Part shown: positions 41,091-51,198 of the stretch, piece after piece
Layout of the letters: every line of letters starts with the position of its first letter
Numbering within the stretch: position 1 is the stretch's first letter
Assembly (NCBI GenBank): GCA_003217735.2
Contig: CP031585.1
Location: 186,001 to 250,000, forward strand
DNA from: Marinibacterium anthonyi
GTDB taxonomy: Bacteria; Pseudomonadota; Alphaproteobacteria; Rhodobacterales; Rhodobacteraceae
Direction: 5' to 3'
Length of the DNA stretch: 64,000 bases
Notes under the pieces: model-generated
What the model was told of the DNA's origin: nothing
The model's database searches: none
What the model saw: only the letters and a program-made list of their open reading frames with translations
Program-made: the position numbers and the translations under genes

Positions 41091-42011
41091 ATGATGGATT
41101 TGATGTCGGGCGCCTCGGGCGCTCCCGCCGACGACCTGATCAAGGAAAGCAGCGAAGCCACCTTCATGGCCGATGTGGTGGACCAGTCGCAAACCGTTCC
41201 GGTGATCGTTGATTTCTGGGCCCCCTGGTGCGGACCGTGCAAGACGCTGGGACCCATGCTGGAAAAGGCCGTGACCGCCGCCAAGGGCGCGGTGAAGATG
41301 GTCAAGGTCAACGTGGACGAGAATCAGATGATCTCGGCCCAGCTGCAGATTCAGTCGATTCCCACAGTCTACGCCTTCTGGCAGGGCCAGCCGGTCGACG
41401 GATTCCAGGGCGCGCTGCCCGGATCCGAGATCGACGCGTTCGTGGAACGGGTCATCGCCGCCGCGGGCGGTGAAGCCCCCGGCGCCGGGTTGGACGACGC
41501 GGTCGAAGCCGCCGAGGCGATGCTGACCGAAGGCGCCGCCGTGGACGCGGCCCAGACGTTTGCCGCCGTGCTGGAAGAAGACCCGGCCCATGCCGGTGCC
41601 TATGGCGGGCTGGTCCGTGCCCATATCGCCATGGACGACCTGGACCAGGCCGAGGCGATCCTGAACGGCGCCCCGGCCGAGATTTCACGTTCCGCACCTC
41701 TCGAAGCGGCCCATGCCCAGCTGGAACTGGCCCGCCAGGCCGCCGGCGCCGGGCCGCTGGCCGAACTGACGGCAGCGGTGGAAAACGATCCGTCGGACAT
41801 GCAGGCCCGCTTTGACCTGGCCCTGGCGTTGCATGCCAACGGCCAGGTGCAGGAGGCGGTCGATCACCTGCTGGAGTTGTTCAAGCGGGATCGCGAATGG
41901 AACGAGGGCGCGGCCAAGGCGCAGCTTTTCACCATCTTCGACGCGCTCAAGCCCAACGATCCGATCGTTCTGAACGGTCGTCGCAAGCTCAGCTCGATGA
42001 TATTTGCCTGA
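41091..42011 (+). CDS. Thioredoxin-domain protein with TPR-like C-terminus (CnoX/YbbN type)
   Basis: 306 residues. The thioredoxin domain (about 20-125) carries the active site 'WAPWCGPCK' with Cys47 and Cys50 and the cis-Pro in 'QIQSIPTVYAF'. The C-terminal 170 residues are helical repeats ('ALALHANGQVQEAVDHL'), as in CnoX co-chaperones that protect unfolded proteins under oxidative stress. Unlike the E. coli protein it keeps both active-site Cys, so redox activity is expected. It sits upstream of the LON-domain gene. Confidence 0.92.
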   Translation: MMDLMSGASGAPADDLIKESSEATFMADVVDQSQTVPVIVDFWAPWCGPCKTLGPMLEKAVTAAKGAVKMVKVNVDENQMISAQLQIQSIPTVYAFWQGQPVDGFQGALPGSEIDAFVERVIAAAGGEAPGAGLDDAVEAAEAMLTEGAAVDAAQTFAAVLEEDPAHAGAYGGLVRAHIAMDDLDQAEAILNGAPAEISRSAPLEAAHAQLELARQAAGAGPLAELTAAVENDPSDMQARFDLALALHANGQVQEAVDHLLELFKRDREWNEGAAKAQLFTIFDALKPNDPIVLNGRRKLSSMIFA

Positions 42012-42038
42012 CGGTATGAAAGGGCTAGGTTCGATGTC

Positions 42039-42683
42039 ATGATCAAGCCAGCGGACCTGCCCGACACGATCGCCGTCTTTCCCTTGCCCGGGGCGCTTCT
42101 GCTGCCCCGGTCGCGCCTGCCGCTGCACGTGTTCGAACCGCGCTACCTGCAGATGCTCGAAGACGCGCTGAAGACACGGGAACGGCTGATCGGCATGGTG
42201 CAGCCGAATTCCATACCCGGGCGCGAGGACGGGACAGGGCTTTACACCATCGGCTGCGCCGGCCGGGTGACCCAGTTTTCCGAAACCGAGGACGGTCGCT
42301 ACCTGATCACGCTCACCGGCGTGTCCCGCTACCGCATCCAGCGCGAGGTCGCGGGGTTCACCCCCTACCGCCGGTGCGAGATCAGCTGGGACGGCTTCGG
42401 CCGCGACCTGGGCCAGCCCGAGGTCGACGATTGCTTCGACCGCGCCGCCTTCATGGCGCTGCTGGGGCGGTTCTTTTCGGCGCAGAAGCTCAGCACCGAC
42501 TGGGACACGCTGAAAGAGGCCGAGGATGAATTGCTGATCAATTCCCTGTCGATGCTTCTGGATTTCGATCCCGAGGACAAGCAGGCGCTTCTGGAAGCCC
42601 CGTCGTTGAAAACCCGCCGCGAAACCCTTGTCACCCTGATCGAATTCGCCTTGCGGGGCGGTGCCGACGAGTTGCTGCAATGA
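42039..42683 (+). CDS. LON peptidase substrate-binding domain protein
   Basis: 214 residues: the Lon N-terminal domain alone, without ATPase or protease. It has '[20 protein letters not shown]' at the start, then '[10 protein letters not shown]', '[20 protein letters not shown]' and a helical C-terminus. Stand-alone proteins of this kind are widespread and poorly understood; substrate recognition or chaperoning is assumed. It overlaps the Trm112-like gene by 4 nt. Confidence 0.92.
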   Translation: MIKPADLPDTIAVFPLPGALLLPRSRLPLHVFEPRYLQMLEDALKTRERLIGMVQPNSIPGREDGTGLYTIGCAGRVTQFSETEDGRYLITLTGVSRYRIQREVAGFTPYRRCEISWDGFGRDLGQPEVDDCFDRAAFMALLGRFFSAQKLSTDWDTLKEAEDELLINSLSMLLDFDPEDKQALLEAPSLKTRRETLVTLIEFALRGGADELLQ

Positions 42684-42865
42684 CCGGACGCGACAGCGGT
42701 TTTGACCGCCACATGCTTGAATCCCTGGTCTGCCCGCTCAGCCAGACCACGCTTGAATACGATGCCGAGACTCAGGAGCTGATCTCGCGTCCCGCGAAAC
42801 TGGCCTTCCCGATCCGCAACGGCATTCCCATCATGCTGGTGGACGAGGCGCGCAAACTCGACTGA
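42680..42865 (+). CDS. Trm112-family small protein
   Basis: 61 residues. '[17 protein letters not shown]' and '[12 protein letters not shown]' match the Trm112/YcaR family. Only one Cys of the two zinc-binding pairs is present, as in many bacterial members. The eukaryotic relative activates methyltransferases; the bacterial role is unclear. It ends the thioredoxin/LON/Trm112 run and is followed by a dispersed palindromic element. Confidence 0.9.
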   Translation: MTGRDSGFDRHMLESLVCPLSQTTLEYDAETQELISRPAKLAFPIRNGIPIMLVDEARKLD

Positions 42866-42887
42866 CGGTGCCGGTGATACCGTCGGG

Positions 42888-42975
42888 TTGAGGTATTTTT
42901 GCCAAGAAGAAGATAGGGGCGCGGCGTCGGGACGACCGCGGTGTTCTGCTGCTTCTTTCTCTTTCCAAATACCCC
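42888..42975. repeat. Dispersed palindromic element, copy 1
   Basis: A left arm TTGAGGTATTTTT followed by AAGAAGAAG, and a right arm CTGCTGCTTCTTTCTC with CCAAATACCCC, enclose about 35 nt. Related arms occur at 50357-50421 and 60374-60451. It lies between the convergent Trm112-like and UbiH-like genes and may act as a bidirectional terminator. Confidence 0.75.
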
Positions 42976-43003
42976 TGTCTAACGCCGGCCAAGGGCGGCG
43001 CGG

Positions 43004-44230
43004 TCAGAGGGGCAGACCTTTCAGCAGCGTCGGCACGTCTCCGGACACGCCGGCGGCTTCGCGGATGAGGCTGCGGCGCAGCGCGGGGATGGAATTGACC
43101 AGGCCCATGCCCAGGCCGCGACCGGCCCGCAGAATCGGGTTGTCGTTGGAAAACAGCCGATTGAAGGCGTCCGTTGCCAGCGCCAGGCTGACCGTGTCGG
43201 CCCGCCGCCATTGCGCGTAGCGGCCAAGAACGTCGGGTGCGCCGATGTCTTCGCCCCGGCGGGCGGCGTCGGCCAGCACCTGGGCCAGGGCACCCACGTC
43301 GCGGAAGCCCGCGTTCAGACCCTGGCCGGCAATCGGGTGCACCCCATGGGCCGCGTCGCCCACCAGCGCCAGGCGGTCAGCGGTGATCCGGCGCGCCAGG
43401 GTCAGGTTCAGCGGATAGGTGAACCGGTCTCCGGCCAGCTCCAGATTGCCCAGGATGTCGCCGAAGCGGGGGGCGAGGGCGGTCAGGTAATCTTCGGGGG
43501 CCATTGCCTGGATCCGGGCGGCCAGGCGGGTTTCCTCGCTCCAGACGATGGAACAGCGGTTGCCGGTCAGCGGCAGGATCGCCAGCGGCCCCTTGGGCAG
43601 GAAGATCTGGCGGGCGATGCCCTGGTGCGGCACTTCATGCGACAGCGCGCAGACCAGAGCGGTCTGGCCGTAACCCCAGGTCATCCGTCCGATGCCCGCG
43701 CGTTGCGCCGTGCCGCTGCGCCGCCCGTCGGAGCCGACCAGCAGCCGCCCGGTCAGCACCGCGCCGCCTTCCAGCGTGATCCCAGCGCGCCCGGCATCGA
43801 CCGATTGCGCCACGACCCGTTCGCCGCCCAGTTCGGTGATCAGCGGTTCGGCCGCCATCGCTTTCAGCAGGGCGCGGCGCACGAACCGGTCCTCGGCCAT
43901 GTAGCCCATCGGCCCGTCTTCGGTTTCCGCATGGTCGAAGGCCAGCCCGAAGGGCCCCGGCCCCTGGCCCACGCGCCCGTCCGATACCTTGATGTCGAGG
44001 ATCGGCTGGCTGTCGCCCGCGATCTCTCCCCAGACCCCAAGCGCCTTCAGCAATCGCTGCGAGGCCAGCGCCAGCGCATAGGCGCGTCCGTCGAAGCCCG
44101 GGTCGGACAGCGTTTCGGCCGGCAAGGCATCGATGACAGCGGAACGCAGCCCGGCCTGGGCCAGGGCAAGGGCGAGGGCGGGGCCGGTGAGGCCGCCGCC
44201 GACGATGAGGATATCGTGGTCGGTCGTCAT
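43004..44230 (-). CDS. UbiH/UbiF/Coq6-family FAD-dependent hydroxylase
   Basis: 408 residues from the ATG at 44230. The FAD motif 'ILIVGGGLTGPALALALAQA' lies at the N-terminus, a middle motif in 'LLVGSDGRRSGT', and the GD motif in 'LALVGDAAHGVHPIAGQGLN'. The family hydroxylates the ubiquinone ring. Which ring position cannot be told from sequence; alphaproteobacterial enzymes vary. It is divergent from the amidase gene. Confidence 0.92.
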   Translation of the reverse strand: MTTDHDILIVGGGLTGPALALALAQAGLRSAVIDALPAETLSDPGFDGRAYALALASQRLLKALGVWGEIAGDSQPILDIKVSDGRVGQGPGPFGLAFDHAETEDGPMGYMAEDRFVRRALLKAMAAEPLITELGGERVVAQSVDAGRAGITLEGGAVLTGRLLVGSDGRRSGTAQRAGIGRMTWGYGQTALVCALSHEVPHQGIARQIFLPKGPLAILPLTGNRCSIVWSEETRLAARIQAMAPEDYLTALAPRFGDILGNLELAGDRFTYPLNLTLARRITADRLALVGDAAHGVHPIAGQGLNAGFRDVGALAQVLADAARRGEDIGAPDVLGRYAQWRRADTVSLALATDAFNRLFSNDNPILRAGRGLGMGLVNSIPALRRSLIREAAGVSGDVPTLLKGLPL

Positions 44231-44340
44231 GATGCGCACTATGCCGGCTGGTTCGGGATTGTCCACGGTCCAAGCTGTCGCTACCGTCCGCGCGAAATGG
44301 GCAAGACACTGGCAAGACACGGACAAGATCGGGGACGAAC

Positions 44341-45672
44341 ATGCAGGATTGGTTGACGACAAGCGCGGCGGACCTGGGCCGGGGGATCGAAACGGGCGCG
44401 ATCGACCCTGTGGCGCTGACCGAAACCTTCCTGGACGCGATTGACGCGCACCCCCATCGCGACAGCATCTACGCCCGCGTGACCCCGGACCGGGCGCGCG
44501 CCGAGGCCGAGGCCGCCCGCAAACGGGCGCAGGCGGGCGCCCGCCTGTCGCCGCTGGACGGCGTGCCGGTCAGCTGGAAGGACCTGGTCGACACCGCCGG
44601 CATCGCGACCGAGGCCGGAACCGCGCTGTTGCAGGGCCGGATCCCCACGGCCGACGCGCTGGTCCTGCGAAACGCGACCGCCATGGGCACTGTCTGCCTG
44701 GGCAAGACGCACCTGTCGGAACTGGCCTTTTCGGGCCTGGGCTACAACCCGATCACCGGCACCCCGCCCAACGTCAACGACCCCGACGCGGTGCCCGGCG
44801 GGTCGTCTTCGGGCGCGGCGGCGTCGGTGGCCTTTGGCCTGGCGCCGGTGGCGATCGGGTCGGACACCGGCGGGTCGGTGCGCGTGCCGGCGGCCTGGAA
44901 CGACCTGGTGGGGCTCAAGACGACCTCGGGCCGTCTCAGCCTGGACGGCGTCGTGCCGCTGTGCCTGAAGTTCGACACCATCGGCCCGCTGGCCCGCACC
45001 GTCGAGGATGCCGCGCTGGCCTTTGCCGCGCTGGAGGGCCGGCAGGCGCCGGACCTGAAGGGCGTCAGCCTTGCCGGCGCGCGCATCGCCGTGCTGACGA
45101 CCGTGGCGCAGGACGATCTGCGCGATGCACCGGCCGCGGCCTTCGAAAGCGCGAAGACCCGGCTTGAGGCCGCGGGCGCGCAGCTGGTGCCGCTGGAGGT
45201 GCCGTGGCTGCCGCAGGCGATGGGCCTGTCGCCGGCGCTGTTTGCGCCCGAAGGGTACGGCCTGTGGAAGGACGTGATCGAAGCGGCGCCCGAGAAGATG
45301 TATCCGCAGATCCTGGAACGGTTCCGCGCCGGGGCCGGGGTTTCGGCCCCCGAATACGTCGCCGCCTGGGCCGCGCTGGACCGCCACCGCGCCGCATGGG
45401 CCGAAGCGACGGCGGCTTTCGACGCCGTCCTGATTCCCTCGGCGCCGAACCTGCCGCCGAACCTGAAGCGGCTGATCGAGGATGCCGAGTACTACAAGAC
45501 CGAGAACCTGATCTCGTTGCGCAACACACGTATCGGCAACCTGATGGGCCTGAGCGCGCTGACCCTGCCCACCGGCACCCCGTCCTGCGGCATCATGCTG
45601 ATGGGCCGGCCCGGAGGCGAGGACGCGTTGCTGCGGCTCGGGGTCGCGGCAGAGGCGGCCCTGGGGGTGTGA
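44341..45672 (+). CDS. Amidase-signature family protein
   Basis: 443 residues. The Ser-cisSer-Lys triad is visible: Lys in 'PVSWKDLVDTAG' (about 80), cis-Ser in 'PGGSSSGAAASVAFG' (about 155) and nucleophile Ser in 'GSDTGGSVRVPAAW' (about 180). It hydrolyses an amide (GatA, AtzF, acylamidase and others share this fold). There is no gatC/gatB nearby, so it is not the tRNA amidotransferase subunit. The substrate is unknown. Its placement before the aminotransferase and ftsK looks like a conserved rhodobacterial gene order. Confidence 0.92.
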   Translation: MQDWLTTSAADLGRGIETGAIDPVALTETFLDAIDAHPHRDSIYARVTPDRARAEAEAARKRAQAGARLSPLDGVPVSWKDLVDTAGIATEAGTALLQGRIPTADALVLRNATAMGTVCLGKTHLSELAFSGLGYNPITGTPPNVNDPDAVPGGSSSGAAASVAFGLAPVAIGSDTGGSVRVPAAWNDLVGLKTTSGRLSLDGVVPLCLKFDTIGPLARTVEDAALAFAALEGRQAPDLKGVSLAGARIAVLTTVAQDDLRDAPAAAFESAKTRLEAAGAQLVPLEVPWLPQAMGLSPALFAPEGYGLWKDVIEAAPEKMYPQILERFRAGAGVSAPEYVAAWAALDRHRAAWAEATAAFDAVLIPSAPNLPPNLKRLIEDAEYYKTENLISLRNTRIGNLMGLSALTLPTGTPSCGIMLMGRPGGEDALLRLGVAAEAALGV

Positions 45673-45810
45673 CCAAGGGCGCCCAGGCCGCAATTGCATG
45701 ACCCGAAAGCCACATTAACCTGTTCTTGACCCTGTTTTGGTGGACGGAGTGGCAGCGCGTCGGTATCGTTGTCGCAACGGGGCGAAAACGACCCCGACCG
45801 AGGCATGCAG

Positions 45811-46992
45811 ATGAATTTTCCTGACCGGTTTTCGAACCTGCCGGCTTACGCATTCCCGCGTTTGCGGGCGCTTCTGGACCATCACGCGCCGGGTGGCGAC
45901 GTGGTGCACATGACCATTGGCGAACCCAAGCATGCGTTTCCCGACTGGGTGACGCAGGTCATCGCCGACAATGCCAGCGCCTTCAACGCCTACCCGGCGA
46001 ACGAGGGCACGACGCAATTGCGCGCCGCGATCTGTGACTGGTTTGCCCGCCGTTACGGCGTGACGCTGGACCCGGACCTGAACGTGATGGCCCTGAACGG
46101 CACGCGCGAAGGGCTGTACAACGCCGCGATGGCGCTGTGCCCCGAAACGAAGAACGGCAAGCGGCCCATCGTGTTGACGCCGAACCCGTTCTACCAGGTC
46201 TACATGGTCGCCGCGATTTCGGTGGGGGCCGAGCCGCGGTTCGTCGCGGCCACCGCCGACACCGGTCACCTGCCGGATTTCACCGCGCTGGACGGGGAGG
46301 TGCTGGACCGCACCGCCATCGTCTATATCTGCTCGCCCGCGAATCCGCAGGGCGCGGTGGCATCGCGCGCCTATTGGCAGACGCTTCTGGGTCTGGCCGA
46401 ACAGCACGATTTCAAGGTCTTCGCCGACGAATGCTATTGCGAGATCTACCGCGACGAACCGCCGGTTGGCGCCATGGAAGTGGCACAGCAGATGGGGATC
46501 GACCCCGAACGCGTTCTGTCGTTCCATTCGCTGTCCAAGCGGTCGAACCTGCCGGGGCTGCGGTCGGGTTTCGTGGCCACCGGCCCCGAGAACATGAAAC
46601 GCATGAAACAGCTGCGGTCCTATTCCGGCGCGCCGCTGCCCGGTCCGATCCAGGCGGCGTCGGCCCAGGTCTGGGCCGATGAACAGCACGTGACGGAAAA
46701 CCGCAGGCTTTACCGCGAGAAGTTCGCGATCGCCGACGAGATCTTCGCCGACGTGGCCGGTTATGAACCGCCCCAGGCGGGCTTCTTCCTGTGGCTGCCG
46801 GTCGAGGACGGCGAGGCCGCGGCGCTGAAGCTGTGGACGGAAACCGGCGTCAGGGTCCTGCCCGGCGCCTATCTTGCGCAAACCGTGGACGGGGCCAATC
46901 CGGGCGCCGGCTACATCCGGGTCGCGATGGTGGCCCCAAAGGACGAAATGCAGCGCGCGCTGGTCACCCTTCGCGGCTGCCTTTACGGATAA
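45811..46992 (+). CDS. PLP-dependent aminotransferase (DapC/class I-II)
   Basis: 393 residues from the ATG at 45811, with CGAGG at better spacing than for the ATG at 45805. Fold type I features: 'MTIGEPKHAFPDWV' at the start, 'PNPFYQVYMVAA', 'CSPANPQGAV', 'ADECYCEIY', PLP Lys in 'SLSKRSNLPGLRSGF' (about 230) and 'LPGAYLAQ' near the end. It is close to succinyldiaminopimelate aminotransferases of lysine/peptidoglycan synthesis, but general aminotransferase specificity is possible. ftsK starts 15 bp downstream. Confidence 0.92.
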   Translation: MNFPDRFSNLPAYAFPRLRALLDHHAPGGDVVHMTIGEPKHAFPDWVTQVIADNASAFNAYPANEGTTQLRAAICDWFARRYGVTLDPDLNVMALNGTREGLYNAAMALCPETKNGKRPIVLTPNPFYQVYMVAAISVGAEPRFVAATADTGHLPDFTALDGEVLDRTAIVYICSPANPQGAVASRAYWQTLLGLAEQHDFKVFADECYCEIYRDEPPVGAMEVAQQMGIDPERVLSFHSLSKRSNLPGLRSGFVATGPENMKRMKQLRSYSGAPLPGPIQAASAQVWADEQHVTENRRLYREKFAIADEIFADVAGYEPPQAGFFLWLPVEDGEAAALKLWTETGVRVLPGAYLAQTVDGANPGAGYIRVAMVAPKDEMQRALVTLRGCLYG

Positions 46993-47007
46993 GAACCGAG
47001 GTCAGGC

Positions 47008-50000
47008 ATGGCATATCACACCCGCAGTCGGGATCCCCTTCTGGACAGCACCATGCAGGCCGCCGTCGAGCGGCGCGGAAAGGAATTGATCGGGATCCTG
47101 CTTCTGGCACTGGGCACCGCCGCGATGGCGATGATCCTGTCCTACACGCCGGACGATCCGAACTGGATGGTGTCGACCGACGCGCCGGTACAGAACTGGC
47201 TGGGCCGGCCCGGCGCGTCGATCGCGGCGCCGCTGTTCATGGTCGTGGGCTGGGGCGCCATCGGGTTCGCCGGCATCTTCCTGGCCTGGGGCCTGCGGTT
47301 CATGCTGCACCGGGGCGAGGACCGGGCGATCAACCGCCTGATCATCGCACCCATCGCCGTGGGGATCCTGTCGATCTATGCCGCCACGCTGGTGCCGGGC
47401 GCGGAATGGCGCGCCACGCATTCCTTTGGCCTGGGCGGGCTGTTCGGTGACACCGCCATGGGCGCGCTGCTGACGCTGCTGCCCATCGGGTCGCACCTGG
47501 CGGTCAAGCTGACCTCGCTTCTGATGGCCGCGGCGGCCGTGTCGATCGGGCTGTTCGTCACCGGCTTTACCCGGGCCGAACTGGGCCGCTTCATCCGTTT
47601 CCTGCTGCTGGGCATCGTCATGGGCTATTCGGCGATCCTGTCCGTGGTCGGCCGTGGCGCGCGCGGCGCCTCCGATGCCGCCCGCATGCGGGCCGAACTG
47701 CGCGCCCAACGCAAGGCCGAAGCCGCCTTCGCCGCCGAAGAGGCCGCGCGCCAGGCGGCCCTGGCGGCCCCGCCCCCCGTTGCCGCCCCCAAGGCACCTG
47801 CACGCCAGGCCGCCCCGCTGGTCGCCCCGCCCCGCGTCAACCGCGCCTCTTCGGTGCCGGCGGCCCCTCGTGTGACGGCGGCCTCCCGTGTGCCGGAACC
47901 CGAACCGGATTACGACGATTACGGCTACGACCCCGATTACGAGCCTGACTATGGCTACGATGCCCCGCCCGAGCCGGTTCACGCGCCCGTTCCTGTCCCC
48001 CAACCCAGGCCCCAGCTGGAACGCGGTGGCCTGCTGTCGCGCATGCCCTCGCTGATCCGCCGGCCCGATCCGGAACCCGAACCGATGCCCGAGGCCGAGC
48101 TGGTCGAGGTCGAACCCCACGAATTCGACGGCGAAGGCTATTCCGACGACCGCATCCGCGCCAAGATCGCCGACGCGGTGCGCAGCCGCCGTGGCATGCC
48201 CGAACCGGTCCCGGCGCCGGTCGATGACCCGACCAAGCCGCTGACCCGGGGCCGTGGCCACGGCCCCAAGCCGCTGATCGCCAACCTGACACCGCGCCAG
48301 CGCCAGGCCGCGGCCGAACAGGAAGCCGCCCGGCAAGACGAGGTCGCTCTGCCGCCCGAACCGCCGCTGTCGCGCCACGCGCCGCACGCCGCGCTGCCGC
48401 CCGAACCGCCGCTGACATCGACCCAGTCGCGCATGGCGCCGCCGCCGGTCTCGGCCCCGCCGCGCGCCGTCGCGCCGCAACCGGTGAACGCGCCGGCCCT
48501 GCAACCGGTCGTCGCTCGCGCCGCGGCCCCCAGGCCGGCCGACCGCCCGGCGCTCGAACTCGTGCCCGAACCGGATTACGAGGACGAGGCCCAGGTCTTT
48601 GACGACGATTACGACGACGAGGACTACGGCGACGAGGACTACGGCATGGATCACATGCCCGAACCGATCCCCGTGGTCCGTGGCGCCGCGCACGCCATTC
48701 CGGTCCCCGAGCCGAAAAAGGTCGTCCAGAACCCGGCCCGCAAGGCGCCGCAACCGTCAAAACGCGCCCGGGCCGAGGCGCAGCCCAGCCTGTCCTTCGA
48801 GGACAAGGAACAGGGCTACGAACTGCCCCCGCTCAGCCTGCTGACCAACCCGGCGGAAATCGAACGTCATCACCTCAGCGACGAAGCGCTCGAGGAAAAC
48901 GCCCGCATGCTGGAAAACGTGCTGGACGATTACGGCGTCAAGGGCGAAATCGTGTCGGTTCGCCCCGGCCCCGTCGTCACCATGTACGAACTGGAACCGG
49001 CGCCCGGCCTGAAGGCCAGCCGCGTGATCGGCCTGGCCGACGACATCGCCCGGTCGATGTCGGCGCTGTCGGCGCGGGTGTCGACCGTGCCGGGCCGGTC
49101 GGTCATCGGCATCGAACTGCCCAACGACAAGCGCGAGATGGTGGTGCTGCGGGAAATCCTTTCCAGCCGCGATTTCGACGATTCGAACATGCGCCTGCCG
49201 CTCGCGCTCGGAAAGGATATCGGCGGCGAGGCGATGGTGGCCAACCTGGCCAAGATGCCCCACCTTCTGATCGCCGGGACCACCGGGTCGGGCAAGTCGG
49301 TGGCGATCAACACGATGATCCTGTCGCTGCTCTACAAGCTGACGCCGGACGAATGCCGGCTGATCATGATCGACCCCAAGATGCTGGAACTGTCGGTCTA
49401 TGACGGTATCCCGCACCTGCTGTCGCCGGTGGTGACGGACCCCAAGAAGGCGGTTGTCGCGCTGAAATGGACCGTCGGCGAGATGGAAGAGCGCTATCGC
49501 AAGATGTCCAAGACGGGCGTGCGCAACATCGACGGCTACAACGCCCGGGTCCAGGACGCGCTGTCCAAGGGCGAGACCTTCTCGCGCACCGTCCAGACCG
49601 GGTTCGACGACGAAACCGGCGATCCGGTCTTTGAAACCGAAGAGATCATCCCCGAGAAGATGCCCTACATCGTGGTCATCGTCGACGAGATGGCCGATCT
49701 GATGATGGTCGCCGGCAAGGAGATCGAAGCCTGCATCCAGCGTCTGGCCCAGATGGCCCGGGCGTCCGGTATCCACCTGATCATGGCCACGCAACGCCCG
49801 TCGGTCGACGTGATCACCGGTACGATCAAGGCGAACTTCCCCACCCGGATCTCGTTCCAGGTGACGTCCAAGGTCGACAGCCGCACCATCCTGGGCGAGA
49901 TGGGCGCAGAACAGCTCCTCGGCATGGGAGACATGCTGTACATGGCCGGCGGTGCCAAGATCACCCGCTGCCACGGACCCTTCGTGTCCGACGAGGAAGT

Positions 50001-50325
50001 CGAGGACCTGGTGAACCACCTCAAGGCCTACGGGCCCCCGGAATACGTCGGTACCGTGCTGGACGGCCCCGACGAGGAGCGCGAAAGCGACATCGACGCC
50101 GTCCTGGGCCTGGGCGGCAACACCACCGGCGAGGATGCGCTTTACGACCAGGCGGTTCAGATCGTCATCAAGGACCGCAAGTGCTCGACCTCCTATATCC
50201 AGCGCAAGCTGGGCATCGGCTACAACAAAGCCGCCCGCCTCGTGGAGCAGATGGAGGACGAAAGCCTTGTGTCCCCCGCCAACCATGTCGGCAAACGAGA
50301 GATCCTGGTGCCCGAGCAACAATAG
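47008..50325 (+). CDS. ftsK: DNA translocase FtsK
   Basis: 1105 residues. Four transmembrane helices lie in the first 190 residues ('[18 protein letters not shown]' first). A long linker (about 210-610) is rich in Pro, Ala, Glu and Asp with clustered '[13 protein letters not shown]' acidic runs. The motor has Walker A '[16 protein letters not shown]' near residue 757, Walker B '[15 protein letters not shown]' and '[12 protein letters not shown]'. The C-terminal winged gamma domain ('[20 protein letters not shown]') reads KOPS sequences. It pumps chromosome termini through the division septum and activates XerCD. Confidence 0.97.
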
Positions 50326-50356
50326 CAGCGGCGCGTCCTGTGGCAGGCCCCCGGCT

Positions 50357-50421
50357 GGGGTATTTTCGAAGAGAAAGAAGCAGCAGCCAGCGCTCCTGCT
50401 TCTTTCTCTTTTCAAATACCC
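50357..50421. repeat. Dispersed palindromic element, copy 2 (hairpin, probable ftsK terminator)
   Basis: The arm starting GGGTATTT and ending GAGAAAGAAGCAG (50358-50383) pairs with 50396-50421 at 23 of 26 positions around a 12-nt loop. It sits 32 nt after the ftsK stop. This is the most symmetrical of the three copies and the strongest terminator candidate among them. Confidence 0.8.
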
Positions 50422-50495
50422 GGCGGAACGTTCGGACCAGGCGGGCGTTTCACATTTCCGAATTGCCGGTTGGGTCCGGCTCTTGAAACACCTAG

Positions 50496-51110
50496 ATGCT
50501 GGACATGATGAAACGACGCCATATCCTTGCCGCGATGCTTGCGGCCCTTTGCGCCGCAGGTCCCGCCGTGGCGGACAAGATCTCGCTTGGGGAGCTGTCG
50601 AGCTATCTCAACGCCATGACCACGGCGCAGGCGCCCTTCACGCAGGTCAGTGCCGATGGGTCCCTGTCCACCGGCAAGCTTTATCTCAAGCGGCCGGGGC
50701 GGGCGCGATTCGAATATGACCCGCCCAATGCCTCGCAGGTGATCGCGGGGGCCGGATCGGTCCTCGTGGTCGATCCCAAGTCGAACCAGCCGGCGGAAAG
50801 CTATCCGCTGGGCCGCACGCCTCTGTCGATCATCCTGGCGCCGCGCGTTGACCTGGGGCGGGCCAACATGGTCGTCGATCATGCCTATGACGGCACCGCG
50901 ACCATCGTCACCGCGCAGGATCCGGAGCATCCCGACTATGGCAGCATTGAATTGATGTTCACCGACAATCCGGTCGAGCTGCGCAAATGGGTGATCCATG
51001 ACGGTTCGGGAACCTCGACCACCGTCATCCTGGGCGCGCTGGAGACCGGCATGAACCTGCCCGACAAGCTGTTTTCGACCCTGATCAAGCAGAACGGGTC
51101 GAATCGCTAG
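50496..51110 (+). CDS. lolA: Outer-membrane lipoprotein carrier protein LolA
   Basis: Up to 204 residues; the start may be the ATG at 50496 or the next ones at 50505/50508, since no strong ribosome-binding site is seen. The signal peptide is 'KRRHILAAMLAALCAAGPAVA'-like, cleaved before 'DKISLG'. The LolA fold shows 'GKLYLKRPGRARFEYDPP', 'SVLVVDPKSNQ' and 'LRKWVIHDGSG'. It ferries lipoproteins from LolCDE to the outer membrane in the periplasm. Confidence 0.92.
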   Translation: MLDMMKRRHILAAMLAALCAAGPAVADKISLGELSSYLNAMTTAQAPFTQVSADGSLSTGKLYLKRPGRARFEYDPPNASQVIAGAGSVLVVDPKSNQPAESYPLGRTPLSIILAPRVDLGRANMVVDHAYDGTATIVTAQDPEHPDYGSIELMFTDNPVELRKWVIHDGSGTSTTVILGALETGMNLPDKLFSTLIKQNGSNR

Positions 51111-51198
51111 GGCATCCGGCGTCACCTGGCGGAAAGGCTCTTTCCTATCCTGCGCGGCGAAGGTAGGAAGGACGTGGCCAAGTCTTGTCGGGATCGCA